Of a DNA stretch of 64,000 nucleotides, positions 26,822-34,599 are shown piece by piece. The stretch's first letter is position 1; every line of letters starts with the position of its first letter. The notes under the pieces are model-generated. The model did not search any database, was not told the origin of the DNA, and saw only the letters and a list, made by a program, of their open reading frames with translations. The position numbers were made by a program, and so were the translations under genes. The stretch is from Streptomyces sp. NA04227 (lineage in GTDB: Bacteria > Actinomycetota > Actinomycetes > Streptomycetales > Streptomycetaceae): the NCBI RefSeq assembly GCF_013364195.1, contig NZ_CP054918.1, positions 1,415,001 through 1,479,000 of the forward strand, in the 5' to 3' direction.

Positions 26822-28883
26822 GTTCAGGCGGTTCGCGCGGGGGCGGCTGCCGCGTGCGGCGATGGTCGCGCTGTTGCTGCTGCCGCTGCTGTACGGGGCG
26901 CTGTACCTGTGGTCGTTCTGGGACCCGTACAGCCGTCTCGACAAGATCCCGGTCGCGCTGGTCAACCAGGACGAGGGCACCGTCGCCTCGGGCAAGAAGA
27001 TCACCGCGGGCGACGACCTGGTCAAGGGGCTGCACGGCAGCAACACCTTCGACTGGCGGGAGGTCAGCGCCGAGGAGGCCGAGGACGGTGTCGCGAGCGG
27101 GGAGTACTACCTGTCGCTGACCATGCCCGCGGACTTCAGCAAGCGGATCGCCTCCAGTTCCGGCGACAGTCCCGAGACCAGCCCGCTGCGGGTGAAGACC
27201 AACGACGCCAACAACTACATCGTCGGGCAGATCTCCCGGACGGTGTTCTCCGAGGTGCGGGCGGCGGCGTCCAGCAAGGCCTCGCGCGGCTTCTACGACC
27301 GCATCTTCATCGCCTTCTCCGACATCCACGACGCGACGGAGAAGGCCGCCAAGGGCGCCTCGCAGCTGGAGGGCGGCATCGGGCGCGCGACGAACGGTTC
27401 CAAGGACCTCGCGGACGGCCTCAAGGAGGCCAAGAACGGCAGCGGCAAGCTGCACGGCGGCATGAAGAAGCTCGACAAGGGCTCCGGTGACCTGTCCACG
27501 GGCGCGGGCCAAGTCGCGGGCGGCACACAGCAGTTGGCCGACAAGGTCAACAACGTGAACACCAAGCTCGGGCCGTTCCTGCGGGACAACAAGGACGCCA
27601 TCGAGCACACCGCCCGGCTGGTCTCGGACTCCACCGGCGTCATCCGGGGGCACCTGGACACCTTCGTGAAGGTCGCCCCGGCCGCCGCCGAGGGCACCCG
27701 GAAGGCCTCCGAGGCGCTCGACGGGGTCTACGAACGCCGTTGCGAGAACGCCGTGTTGCCCGACCCCGCCTGCCCCGAGCTGAAGAAGGCCAGGGACGCC
27801 GCCCGGACCGCGGCGAAGCTGACCAAGGACGTGGACGACGTCCTCAAGGACTACGACTACGACGTACGCGAACTCGACAAGCGCCTCGGCACGCTGCAGA
27901 AGCAGGCCGACGCGCTCGCCGAGGCGGCACCGCACCTGGACAAGGACCTGGCCAAGGCCGTCGCGCAGATCAACAAGCTCAACGACGGCGCGCACAAGGT
28001 CGCCACGGGCGCCAAGACCCTGCACACCGGGCTCGGCACCGCACGCAAGGGCTCCAAGCAGCTCGACACCGGGGTGGGCAAGCTCAAGAGCGGCGCGTAC
28101 GAGCTGCGCGGCGGCATGTACAAGATCTCCGACGGCTCGCAGCAGCTCGCCACCGGCCTGCACGACGGCGTCGACAAGATCCCCGACTACGGCAAGAAGG
28201 ACCGCGACCAGCGCTCCGGCGTGATGTCCGACCCGGTCCAGCTCGCCTCGCAGGCCATGCACCAGGCGCCCAACTACGGCACCGGCTTCGCGCCGTACTT
28301 CATCCCGCTCGCGCTGTGGGTCGGGGCGATGGTCGCGTACATGTTGATCTCCCCGCTGAACCAGCGCGCCCTCGCCGCCGGGGCCTCGGCCCTGCGCATC
28401 GCGCTCGCGGGCTGGCTGCCGGTCGCCACGCTCGGCGTCGCGCAGGCCGCCGCCCTGATGGCGGTGCTGCACTGGTCTCCCGGCATGGGGCTGCAAATGG
28501 AGCACGCCGCGGGAGTGGCGGGGTTCCTGGTCCTCGTGGTGGCCTGCTACGCGTCGATCGTGCAGTGGCTCAACGCACGCTTCGGGGCGGCCGGACGGAT
28601 CCTCGTACTCGCGCTCCTGATGCTCCAGTTGACCTCGGCGGGCGGTACGTATCCGGTCGAGACCAGCCCGGGCTTCTTCAACGCCATTCACCCGTTCCTG
28701 CCGATGACGTACATCGTGGAGGCACTCAGAAGGCTGATCACGGGCGGCGACCTGACACCGGTGTGGACGGGCTGCGCGGTCCTGGTGGCCTTCACCGTGG
28801 GCGCCCTCGCCCTGACGGCCTTGTCCGCGCGCAGCAAGCAGGTGTGGACCTTCGCACGTCTGCACCCCGAGCTGAGCCTGTGA
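26793..28883 (+). CDS. YhgE/Pip domain membrane protein
   Basis: YhgE/Pip proteins are ABC-2-like membrane proteins with a large extracytoplasmic helical domain, related to phage infection protein and to type VII-linked exporters. The 696 residues start with a helix (about 24-46, MVALLLLPLLYGALYLWSFW), then the diagnostic PVALVNQDEGT. A long coiled region (about 170-475) carries repeated Gly-containing heptads such as LKEAKNGSGKLHGGMKKLDKG. Five to six helices lie from about 500. It is encoded with an ABC ATPase and TetR, suggesting a regulated exporter. The start is the ATG with GGGGA upstream, inside the ATPase gene end. Confidence 0.9.
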   Translation: MRSPRLAALEFRRFARGRLPRAAMVALLLLPLLYGALYLWSFWDPYSRLDKIPVALVNQDEGTVASGKKITAGDDLVKGLHGSNTFDWREVSAEEAEDGVASGEYYLSLTMPADFSKRIASSSGDSPETSPLRVKTNDANNYIVGQISRTVFSEVRAAASSKASRGFYDRIFIAFSDIHDATEKAAKGASQLEGGIGRATNGSKDLADGLKEAKNGSGKLHGGMKKLDKGSGDLSTGAGQVAGGTQQLADKVNNVNTKLGPFLRDNKDAIEHTARLVSDSTGVIRGHLDTFVKVAPAAAEGTRKASEALDGVYERRCENAVLPDPACPELKKARDAARTAAKLTKDVDDVLKDYDYDVRELDKRLGTLQKQADALAEAAPHLDKDLAKAVAQINKLNDGAHKVATGAKTLHTGLGTARKGSKQLDTGVGKLKSGAYELRGGMYKISDGSQQLATGLHDGVDKIPDYGKKDRDQRSGVMSDPVQLASQAMHQAPNYGTGFAPYFIPLALWVGAMVAYMLISPLNQRALAAGASALRIALAGWLPVATLGVAQAAALMAVLHWSPGMGLQMEHAAGVAGFLVLVVACYASIVQWLNARFGAAGRILVLALLMLQLTSAGGTYPVETSPGFFNAIHPFLPMTYIVEALRRLITGGDLTPVWTGCAVLVAFTVGALALTALSARSKQVWTFARLHPELSL

Positions 28884-28894
28884 CAATCTCTGTC

Positions 28895-29506
28895 ATGGCA
28901 AGCAGCAGCGGCCGACGACAGGCCACCCGTCAGAAGGTCTTCGAGGCGGCGGTGCCCCTCCTCGCCGAGAAGGGCTTCGCCGCCACCACGGTCGACGAGA
29001 TCGCGGAGCGGGCGGGGGTCGCGAAGGGCACCGTCTACTACAACTTCGAGAGCAAGTCGGTTCTCTTCGAGGAGCTGCTGCGGCACGGCGTCGCCCTGCT
29101 CACCGCGTCCCTGCGGGAGACGGCCGAGCAGACGGTGCGCGAGGGCGGCAGCCAGGTCGACGCGCTGGACGCGATGATCGGCGCGGGGCTCGCCTTCATC
29201 GAGCGGTACCCGGCGATCACCACGCTCTACGTCAGTGAGCTGTGGCGGCCCCACACGGAGTGGAACGCCGCCCTGCGGATGGTCCGCGAGGACGCCGTCG
29301 CGGTGGTGCGCGGCGTCCTCGAAGCGGGCGTGGCGGGAGGCGAGTTCAGCGGCGAGATCGACGTACAGCTGACCGCCTCGGCGATGACCGGGATGGTGCT
29401 CGTGGTCGCCCTGGACTGGCGCACCTTCCAGCCGGACCGCAGCCGCGAGGACGTGCACGCCTCCCTGTCGCTGCTGCTCCAGGGCAGGGTCGCGGCGCGG
29501 CGCTGA
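28895..29506 (+). CDS. TetR/AcrR family transcriptional regulator
   Basis: The 203-residue protein has an N-terminal helix-turn-helix: RRQATRQKVFEAAVPLLAEKGFA, then TVDEIAERAGVAKGTVYYNFESK (about 30-52). A ligand-binding C-terminal domain follows. It is the third gene of the ABC-YhgE operon and probably represses it through the palindrome at 25912-25941. The ATG at 28895 gives the family N-terminus; a GTG at 28880 overlapping the previous stop is an alternative five residues longer. The ligand is unknown. Confidence 0.9.
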   Translation: MASSSGRRQATRQKVFEAAVPLLAEKGFAATTVDEIAERAGVAKGTVYYNFESKSVLFEELLRHGVALLTASLRETAEQTVREGGSQVDALDAMIGAGLAFIERYPAITTLYVSELWRPHTEWNAALRMVREDAVAVVRGVLEAGVAGGEFSGEIDVQLTASAMTGMVLVVALDWRTFQPDRSREDVHASLSLLLQGRVAARR

Positions 29507-29515
29507 GCGCCGGGC

Positions 29516-29557
29516 AACCAGTGCCGAGTGCCGAGTAACCAGTGCCGAGTGCCGAGT
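29516..29557. repeat. 21-bp tandem direct repeat, two copies
   Basis: The unit AACCAGTGCCGAGTGCCGAGT occurs twice head to tail just after the TetR stop, and itself contains a doubled GTGCCGAGT motif. It is non-coding. The rest of the gap to 29925 holds no gene. Slippage variation between strains would be expected. Confidence 0.8.
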
Positions 29558-29850
29558 CCGGAGTGGCCCAAGCCGCCCGCCACGGACGGTACTTGGGCCC
29601 CGACCCACCGGCCCGGCCGGTCGGACCCACCCGTAAACGCACAGCGTCGGCCCGGCGGTGATTCCCGCCGGGCCGACGCCCCCGTTGGCCCCCGTGTTCT
29701 CCCCCGCGCCCGCGGTCGGACGGGCAGCGGGCGGGACCCGCTCCGTACCGCCGCCCCGTGTCGGCGGTGCGGTGCGCTGTCCTGCCGCGCGGCCCACTCT
29801 TCCGTGTGCCGGGCTCCGGGCCCATCCGTTTTCGTACTCATCTCGCCGTC

Positions 29851-29866
29851 TGGGTACGGGTACTCA
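29851..29866. promoter_or_regulatory. MacR-box-like palindrome
   Basis: TGGGTACGGGTACTCA matches the published MacR operator TGAGTAC-NN-GTACTCA (as I recall it) at all but one defined position. A further half-site GTACTCA lies at 29834-29840. It is 60 bases upstream of the DUF4126 membrane-protein gene. MacR itself is encoded at 55486-56199 in this window. MacRS is known to control membrane-protein genes in S. coelicolor, which makes the match plausible. Confidence 0.55.
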
Positions 29867-29925
29867 GTTACCCAGGTCCCCCCGCGCCCGCAGCCATGAG
29901 CATGCCCACTGGCTACGATCGCCCC

Positions 29926-30552
29926 GTGTCCGTACTTCCGCTTGTCTTCACCAGCGGCTGGGCGAGCGGGATCAACGCCTACGCCGTCGTCCTCCTCCTC
30001 GGCGTCCTCGGTGCCACCGGCGTGAGCGACGAGGTCCCCGAGGCGCTGCAGCGCCCCGACGTGATCGCCGTCGCGGCCGTGCTGTTCCTGTGCGAGGCCG
30101 TCGCCGACAAGATCCCGTACGTGGACTCGGTCTGGGACGTGGTGCACACCGTGATCCGGCCGGTCTCCGGGGCGGTGGTCGGGGCGCTGCTCGCCGGGCA
30201 GGACGGTTCGCTGCCCGATCTCGCGGCCGGTGCGCTGGGCGGCTCCACGGCGCTGGCCAGCCATGCGGTGAAGGCCGGTACGCGGATGGCGATCAACAGT
30301 TCGCCGGAGCCGTTCAGCAATGTGCTGATGTCCCTCGCCGAGGACCTGTCGGTGGCGGGCCTGATCACCTTCGCCCTGTTCCATCCGGAGATCGCGGCGA
30401 CGATCGCCGCCGCCCTGCTGCTGCTCGGCTTCGGCCTGGTCTGGTTCCTGGTCTCCCGGATCCGGCGGTTCTGGCGGCGGCGGGCGGAACGCCGGGCCGA
30501 GCGCCGTGCGCGAAGGGGCAGACCGGTCGCCGCCTCCCAGTGGCCGCAATGA
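29926..30552 (+). CDS. DUF4126 domain membrane protein
   Basis: This 208-residue protein of unknown function begins (M)SVLPLVFTSGWASGINAY, the conserved DUF4126 opening. About four membrane helices follow, with a Gly/Ala-rich pair AGALGGSTALASHAVKAGTR that is also diagnostic. The tail is highly basic (RRFWRRRAERRAERRARR), so it is probably cytoplasmic. The GTG at 29926 follows TACGAT by seven bases, a spacing that suggests a leaderless mRNA. An ATG at 29896 would add ten residues. The MacR-like box lies upstream. Confidence 0.82.
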   Translation: MSVLPLVFTSGWASGINAYAVVLLLGVLGATGVSDEVPEALQRPDVIAVAAVLFLCEAVADKIPYVDSVWDVVHTVIRPVSGAVVGALLAGQDGSLPDLAAGALGGSTALASHAVKAGTRMAINSSPEPFSNVLMSLAEDLSVAGLITFALFHPEIAATIAAALLLLGFGLVWFLVSRIRRFWRRRAERRAERRARRGRPVAASQWPQ

Positions 30553-30633
30553 ATCCGAGGCGGCCAAAGCCCCGCCCGCCTCGGCGGGAGCCGGGCGCCA
30601 AGACCGCCCCGCCCTGTCGGTAAGGTCCCTGGC

Positions 30634-32229
30634 ATGGCAAGGATTGCGGTGATCGGCGCAGGCACGGGCGCCCTGGCGGCGGCTGCCCGGCTGGCCGTGG
30701 CGGGACACAGCGTGGTGGTCCACGAGCGCGCCGACACCTACGGCGGAGCCCTGGGCCACCGCACCCGCGACGGCTTCTCCTTCGACACGGGGCCGGTGCT
30801 GCTGCCGCTGCCCGCGGTCCACCGCGACCTGTTCCTGAAGACGGGCAAACAGCCCCTGGAGGACCGGGTCCGCCTCACCCAGATCGAGCCCGCGGTACGG
30901 CACCTGTTCGCCGACGGCACCCGTACCGATCTGCCGAACGCCTCACGGGCGGGCGTACGCGAGGCACTGGACAGCTCGCTCGGCGGGGGCGCGGGCGCCC
31001 TGTGGGCGGACTTCATGAACCGGGCGAGGGAGGCCTGGGACCGGGCCCGCCGACCACTGCTCGAAGAGCCGCTGTGGCCCAACTGGCAGGTCCTTGCCGA
31101 GCAGGAGCCCTATCCCGCGCTGCGCCAACGCCGGCTGCTGCGCCGCGACCTCACCGCGCGCACCCTCGCCGAGATCGCCACGCTCGAACTCGGCGACGAG
31201 CCCCGCCTGCGCGCCCTCCTGGAGCACTACGCGCTCGCCCAGGGGCTCGACCCGCGCACGGTACCCGCGAGCGCCGCCGTACTGCCGTACATGGAGCAGA
31301 CCTTCGGGCTGTGGGCGGTCGAGGGCGGCATGCGGGAACTGGCCCGGGCGATGTACGAGCGGTGCCTGGAGCGGCGGGTGACCTTTCGCTTCGGGGCGGA
31401 GGTGACCCGGGTGGTCACGCATGAGGGGCGGGCGACGGGGATCGAGGTCGCCGGTGGGGCGGGCGGCGAGAACGACGACCACGGCACCTCCGCACCAGCC
31501 GAACCGGGCGCCGGGACGCCGCGGTTCGAGGCCGCCGACTTCGTCGTCGCGGGCATCGCGCCCACCCTCCTGGACCGGCTGGTTCCCGACGGGACGCCTG
31601 AGCGCGCCGATGGACCGCCGACCCGGCCGAACCACGCGAGCCGGGTGACGGTCCTGCTCGCGCTGCGCGGGAGCCGCCCGGCCGACGCCCCGTACCGCAC
31701 CGTGGTCCACTCCCACGACCGCGACGAGGAACTGGGCACGCTCTTCCCGCCGCTGCCCACGCTGCCGGAGCACCCGACGGTGACCGTGCACCGGCCCAGC
31801 GGCCCCGGCCACACGCCGGACGCCGAGCACGAGGCCGTGATCCTCACCGCCACCGCGGCCGTGTCACCGCCCGAGCGCTTCGAGCTCGGCGAGGAGCACG
31901 AAATCCGGCCCGCCTACGAGCTGTTCGCCGACCGGATGATCGCGGCGGCACAACGGGAGATCCCGGACCTCTCCGAGCGGCTGCTCTGGCACGAGGTCCT
32001 GACCCCCTACGACATCGCCCGCGCGACCGGAGTCGAAGCGGTGCCCGCCCCCGCACTCGCCGCGGGCGCGGGCCAGTGGCTGCACCCCGCCAACAGCACC
32101 GGAATCGACGGCCTGTTCACCGTCGGCGGCTGGTCCCACCCGGGCGGCGGGCTGCCGCACGCGGGCATGTCCGGCGCCCTGGTCGCGGGACTGATCGTGG
32201 AGGGGCCGGGGTTTCGCGGGTCCCAGTGA
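30634..32229 (+). CDS. FAD-dependent oxidoreductase, phytoene desaturase-like
   Basis: The 531-residue protein starts with the dinucleotide fold IAVIGAGTGALAAAARLAVAGH (4-25) and the FAD ribose acid in VVHERADTYGGALG. It ends with the second FAD motif GIDGLFTVGGWSHPGGGLPHAG, typical of the CrtI/amine-oxidase family. No carotenoid gene is nearby, so the substrate is open. A low-complexity acidic insertion (GGAGGENDDHGTSAP, about residue 270) is unusual. The ATG follows TAAGGT by seven bases, and no ribosome site is visible, so translation may be leaderless. Confidence 0.82.
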   Translation: MARIAVIGAGTGALAAAARLAVAGHSVVVHERADTYGGALGHRTRDGFSFDTGPVLLPLPAVHRDLFLKTGKQPLEDRVRLTQIEPAVRHLFADGTRTDLPNASRAGVREALDSSLGGGAGALWADFMNRAREAWDRARRPLLEEPLWPNWQVLAEQEPYPALRQRRLLRRDLTARTLAEIATLELGDEPRLRALLEHYALAQGLDPRTVPASAAVLPYMEQTFGLWAVEGGMRELARAMYERCLERRVTFRFGAEVTRVVTHEGRATGIEVAGGAGGENDDHGTSAPAEPGAGTPRFEAADFVVAGIAPTLLDRLVPDGTPERADGPPTRPNHASRVTVLLALRGSRPADAPYRTVVHSHDRDEELGTLFPPLPTLPEHPTVTVHRPSGPGHTPDAEHEAVILTATAAVSPPERFELGEEHEIRPAYELFADRMIAAAQREIPDLSERLLWHEVLTPYDIARATGVEAVPAPALAAGAGQWLHPANSTGIDGLFTVGGWSHPGGGLPHAGMSGALVAGLIVEGPGFRGSQ

Positions 32230-32278
32230 GGCGCCGGTCGCGGTGCGGCACTGTCCACGTGCGACGCGGGAACCGGTG

Positions 32279-32302
32279 CGGTGCTCACCACGGTGAGCAC
32301 CG
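32279..32302. terminator. 11-bp inverted repeat after oxidoreductase gene
   Basis: CGGTGCTCACC and GGTGAGCACCG are perfect inverted copies separated by two bases. The right arm is partly repeated at 32325-32336. The hairpin lies about 50 bases past the oxidoreductase stop and may end its transcript. The gap 32230-32621 holds no gene; near 32399 the sequence TACC-TTGC-GGTA, close to AT-rich DNA, may belong to the promoter of the SGNH hydrolase. Confidence 0.5.
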
Positions 32303-32621
32303 GGCCCGACGCCACGCTCGCCGCGGTGAGCACCGGACCCGTCGCAGCGCTTGCCGTGCAGCTCAGAGCGGTGTCGTAATCGAACCGACATCTTTCGCTA
32401 CCTTGCGGTAACAATCAGCGCCGTGTGAGATTGCGCTCCACCACCGGTCGGCGGCCTTCCCCAAGGCCGCCGGGTCCACACGGTGTTCGAGACCCGCGGG
32501 TCCACGGGAGACCCCCATGGCCGCGGCCTCCTCTGGCGCACCTCCCGGGACCGCCTCGCACTTCTCCCCATCAGCGTCCCGCCGCATTCCCCTCGGCGTG
32601 GCCTACCGCAGGAGTTCCACC

Positions 32622-33896
32622 GTGCTCGGATTCCGTCTGCGCCGCGCGAGCGACGCCCCCTCCCCAAGCGGTGTCACCCACAGATCCCGCCCCGCCCCTG
32701 CGACCCGTACGCGGGCCCGTACCGGCTCCGTCCGTCGGCTCACCGCCGCGCTCCTCCCCCTGACCCTGACCGGCCTGGCGCTCACCGCCGCGCCCTCTCT
32801 CGCGGCCTCGTCCCCCGCCGACGGGGAGGCCGCCGGCTTCGCGGCGACCGGTCCCACCGCCCTGGTCACCATGGGCGACAGCTACATCTCCGGCGAGGCC
32901 GGCCGCTGGCGCGGCAACAGCCTCAACAACACCGGCAGCCGCGACGGCACCGACCGCGCGTGGACCGGCAGCACCTACGACCCCACCCGGGTGTACGGCA
33001 CCAGCCAGGCCAACGGCTGCCACCGCTCCGACTCCGCCGAGGCGAAGTCCGCGACCGGCACCACGCAGGAACTGATCAACCTCGCCTGCTCCGGGGCCAC
33101 CACCGAGAACGTCTTCCGCTCCAGCAACGGCGGCGTGGCCTACCGGGGCGAGGCGCCGCAGGCCGACCAGCTCGCCGCGCTCGCCGCCACCAAGGACATC
33201 AAGCTCATCGCCCTGTCCATCGGCGGCAACGACCTCGGCTTCGCCGACATCATCACCGCCTGCGCCACGGACTACATCGTCTGGTACTCGTACTGCAACG
33301 ACGACCAGCAGACCGTGGTCGACACGAAGATCGACGGCGCGATGGCCAAGGTCGGCAAGGCGATCGACGAGATCCGTGCGGTCATGTCCGGTGCGGGACA
33401 CCAGAGTTCGGACTACCGCATCGTGCTCCAGTCGTACCCCTCCCCGATTCCCCGGGGCGCCGAGAACAGATACGCGGAGAGCGGCTGGAGCCGCGTCAAC
33501 ACCGGCGGCTGCCCCTTCTGGAACGACGACTCCGACTGGGCGCGCGACTCGCTCGTCCCGCAGCTCGCCGACCGTCTGAAGGGCGTCGCCGCCGCCAAGG
33601 GCGCGCAGTTCCTCGACCTGCGCGACATGCTCCAGGGCCGCGAGGTCTGCGCCAAGGCGAGCAAGCAGGTGACCGGTACCCAGCAGCCGTCCGCCGCCAC
33701 CAGCGAGTGGGTCCGCTGGATCGACAGCCGGTCCACCCAGGGCCAGGTCCAGGAGTCCTTCCACCCCAACTACTACGGCCAGTTGGCACAGGGCCGCTGC
33801 CTGTCCCTGCTGTACGCGAAGCCGAGCGGCGACTTCAGCTGCCGGAACACGGCGGGGCAGGGCACCTCGGGGATCCACCTGACGTCGGTGTCGTGA
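32622..33896 (+). CDS. Secreted SGNH/GDSL family hydrolase
   Basis: This secreted esterase/lipase has the SGNH motifs: block I MGDSYISGEAG (nucleophile Ser), Gly in LACSGATTENV, Asn in LSIGGNDLGF and the catalytic His in SFHPNYYGQ. Paired cysteines fit an exported protein. The 424 residues begin with a long basic leader and then a hydrophobic helix (LTAALLPLTLTGLALTAAPSLA, about residues 39-60) ending near an AxA-type cleavage site. The GTG at 32622 was preferred because AGGAG lies 7 bases upstream; the ATG at 32517 has no such site. It appears monocistronic, with a strong terminator after it. Confidence 0.88.
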   Translation: MLGFRLRRASDAPSPSGVTHRSRPAPATRTRARTGSVRRLTAALLPLTLTGLALTAAPSLAASSPADGEAAGFAATGPTALVTMGDSYISGEAGRWRGNSLNNTGSRDGTDRAWTGSTYDPTRVYGTSQANGCHRSDSAEAKSATGTTQELINLACSGATTENVFRSSNGGVAYRGEAPQADQLAALAATKDIKLIALSIGGNDLGFADIITACATDYIVWYSYCNDDQQTVVDTKIDGAMAKVGKAIDEIRAVMSGAGHQSSDYRIVLQSYPSPIPRGAENRYAESGWSRVNTGGCPFWNDDSDWARDSLVPQLADRLKGVAAAKGAQFLDLRDMLQGREVCAKASKQVTGTQQPSAATSEWVRWIDSRSTQGQVQESFHPNYYGQLAQGRCLSLLYAKPSGDFSCRNTAGQGTSGIHLTSVS

Positions 33897-33949
33897 GCCA
33901 CTGACAGCGCGGTGCCGTGAGCCACTGACTCCGCACCGCGCGCCACCTG

Positions 33950-33986
33950 CCAAGGGACCGGCCCACCCCACGGGCCGGTCCCTTGG
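33950..33986. terminator. Strong terminator (15-bp perfect stem)
   Basis: CCAAGGGACCGGCCC pairs perfectly with GGGCCGGTCCCTTGG around a 7-base loop. It separates the plus-strand SGNH hydrolase from a minus-strand gene and may serve both. Confidence 0.85.
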
Positions 33987-34040
33987 TCATGGTGCTTCCG
34001 GGGGCCGGCCGCACTCGCGGTTTCGGCGGTTCCGGGCGGC

Positions 34041-34466
34041 TCAGATCGTCCCGAGGTCCGCGCCGAGCCAGTGCTCGGGAGACATCCGGACCAGCACCTG
34101 CTCCCCCAACTCGGCCTCGGCGCGGGCGACATAGCGTTCGAGGACGTCACCGGCGAGGTACCGGCTCGCGATCCGCCGATGGCAGTCCTCGTCCGCGGGG
34201 ACGATCGCGGCCACCGGCCCCTCGACCGAGACGTACCGGACCGAGGGCACAGTGTCCTCCACCAGCAGGCTGAACCGCCCGGCCGCCTTGAGCAGGGCGG
34301 TCTTGCGGGAGTCGGCTCCGGTGATCAGCCAGGGTTCACCACCCGGCTCGTAGCCGTACCAGACAGGGACCAGGAGCGGGCCGCGGCCGGGCCCCGCCGC
34401 GACCCCCAGGGCGGCGACGCGCGGCTCGGACAGAAAACTTTCCCGTTCTTCGCGTGAGAGTGCCAT
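34041..34466 (-). CDS. Pyridoxamine 5'-phosphate oxidase-fold protein
   Basis: The 141-residue protein has the split-barrel flavin fold. Characteristic segments are MALSREERESFLSEPRVAAL, LLVPVWYGYEPGGEPWLITG and ALLKAAGRFSLLVED, then YVSVEGPVAAI. Members bind FMN or F420 and reduce varied substrates; the substrate here is unknown. The ATG at 34466 is preceded seven bases earlier by TACAGT, so the mRNA may be leaderless. The same frame stays open far upstream through the next gene, but that part is a shadow. Confidence 0.85.
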   Translation of the reverse strand: MALSREERESFLSEPRVAALGVAAGPGRGPLLVPVWYGYEPGGEPWLITGADSRKTALLKAAGRFSLLVEDTVPSVRYVSVEGPVAAIVPADEDCHRRIASRYLAGDVLERYVARAEAELGEQVLVRMSPEHWLGADLGTI

Positions 34467-34599
34467 GGCGCCGACTGTAGGGAGCGGCACTGACAACGGG
34501 GGGATGTCCGGGCCGAGCCGGTACGGACCACCCGTCGGGAACCGGCCATCACCCGGTTCCCACGGCGGCTGCGGGTTGCGGGTTGCGAGTCGCGGGGGC

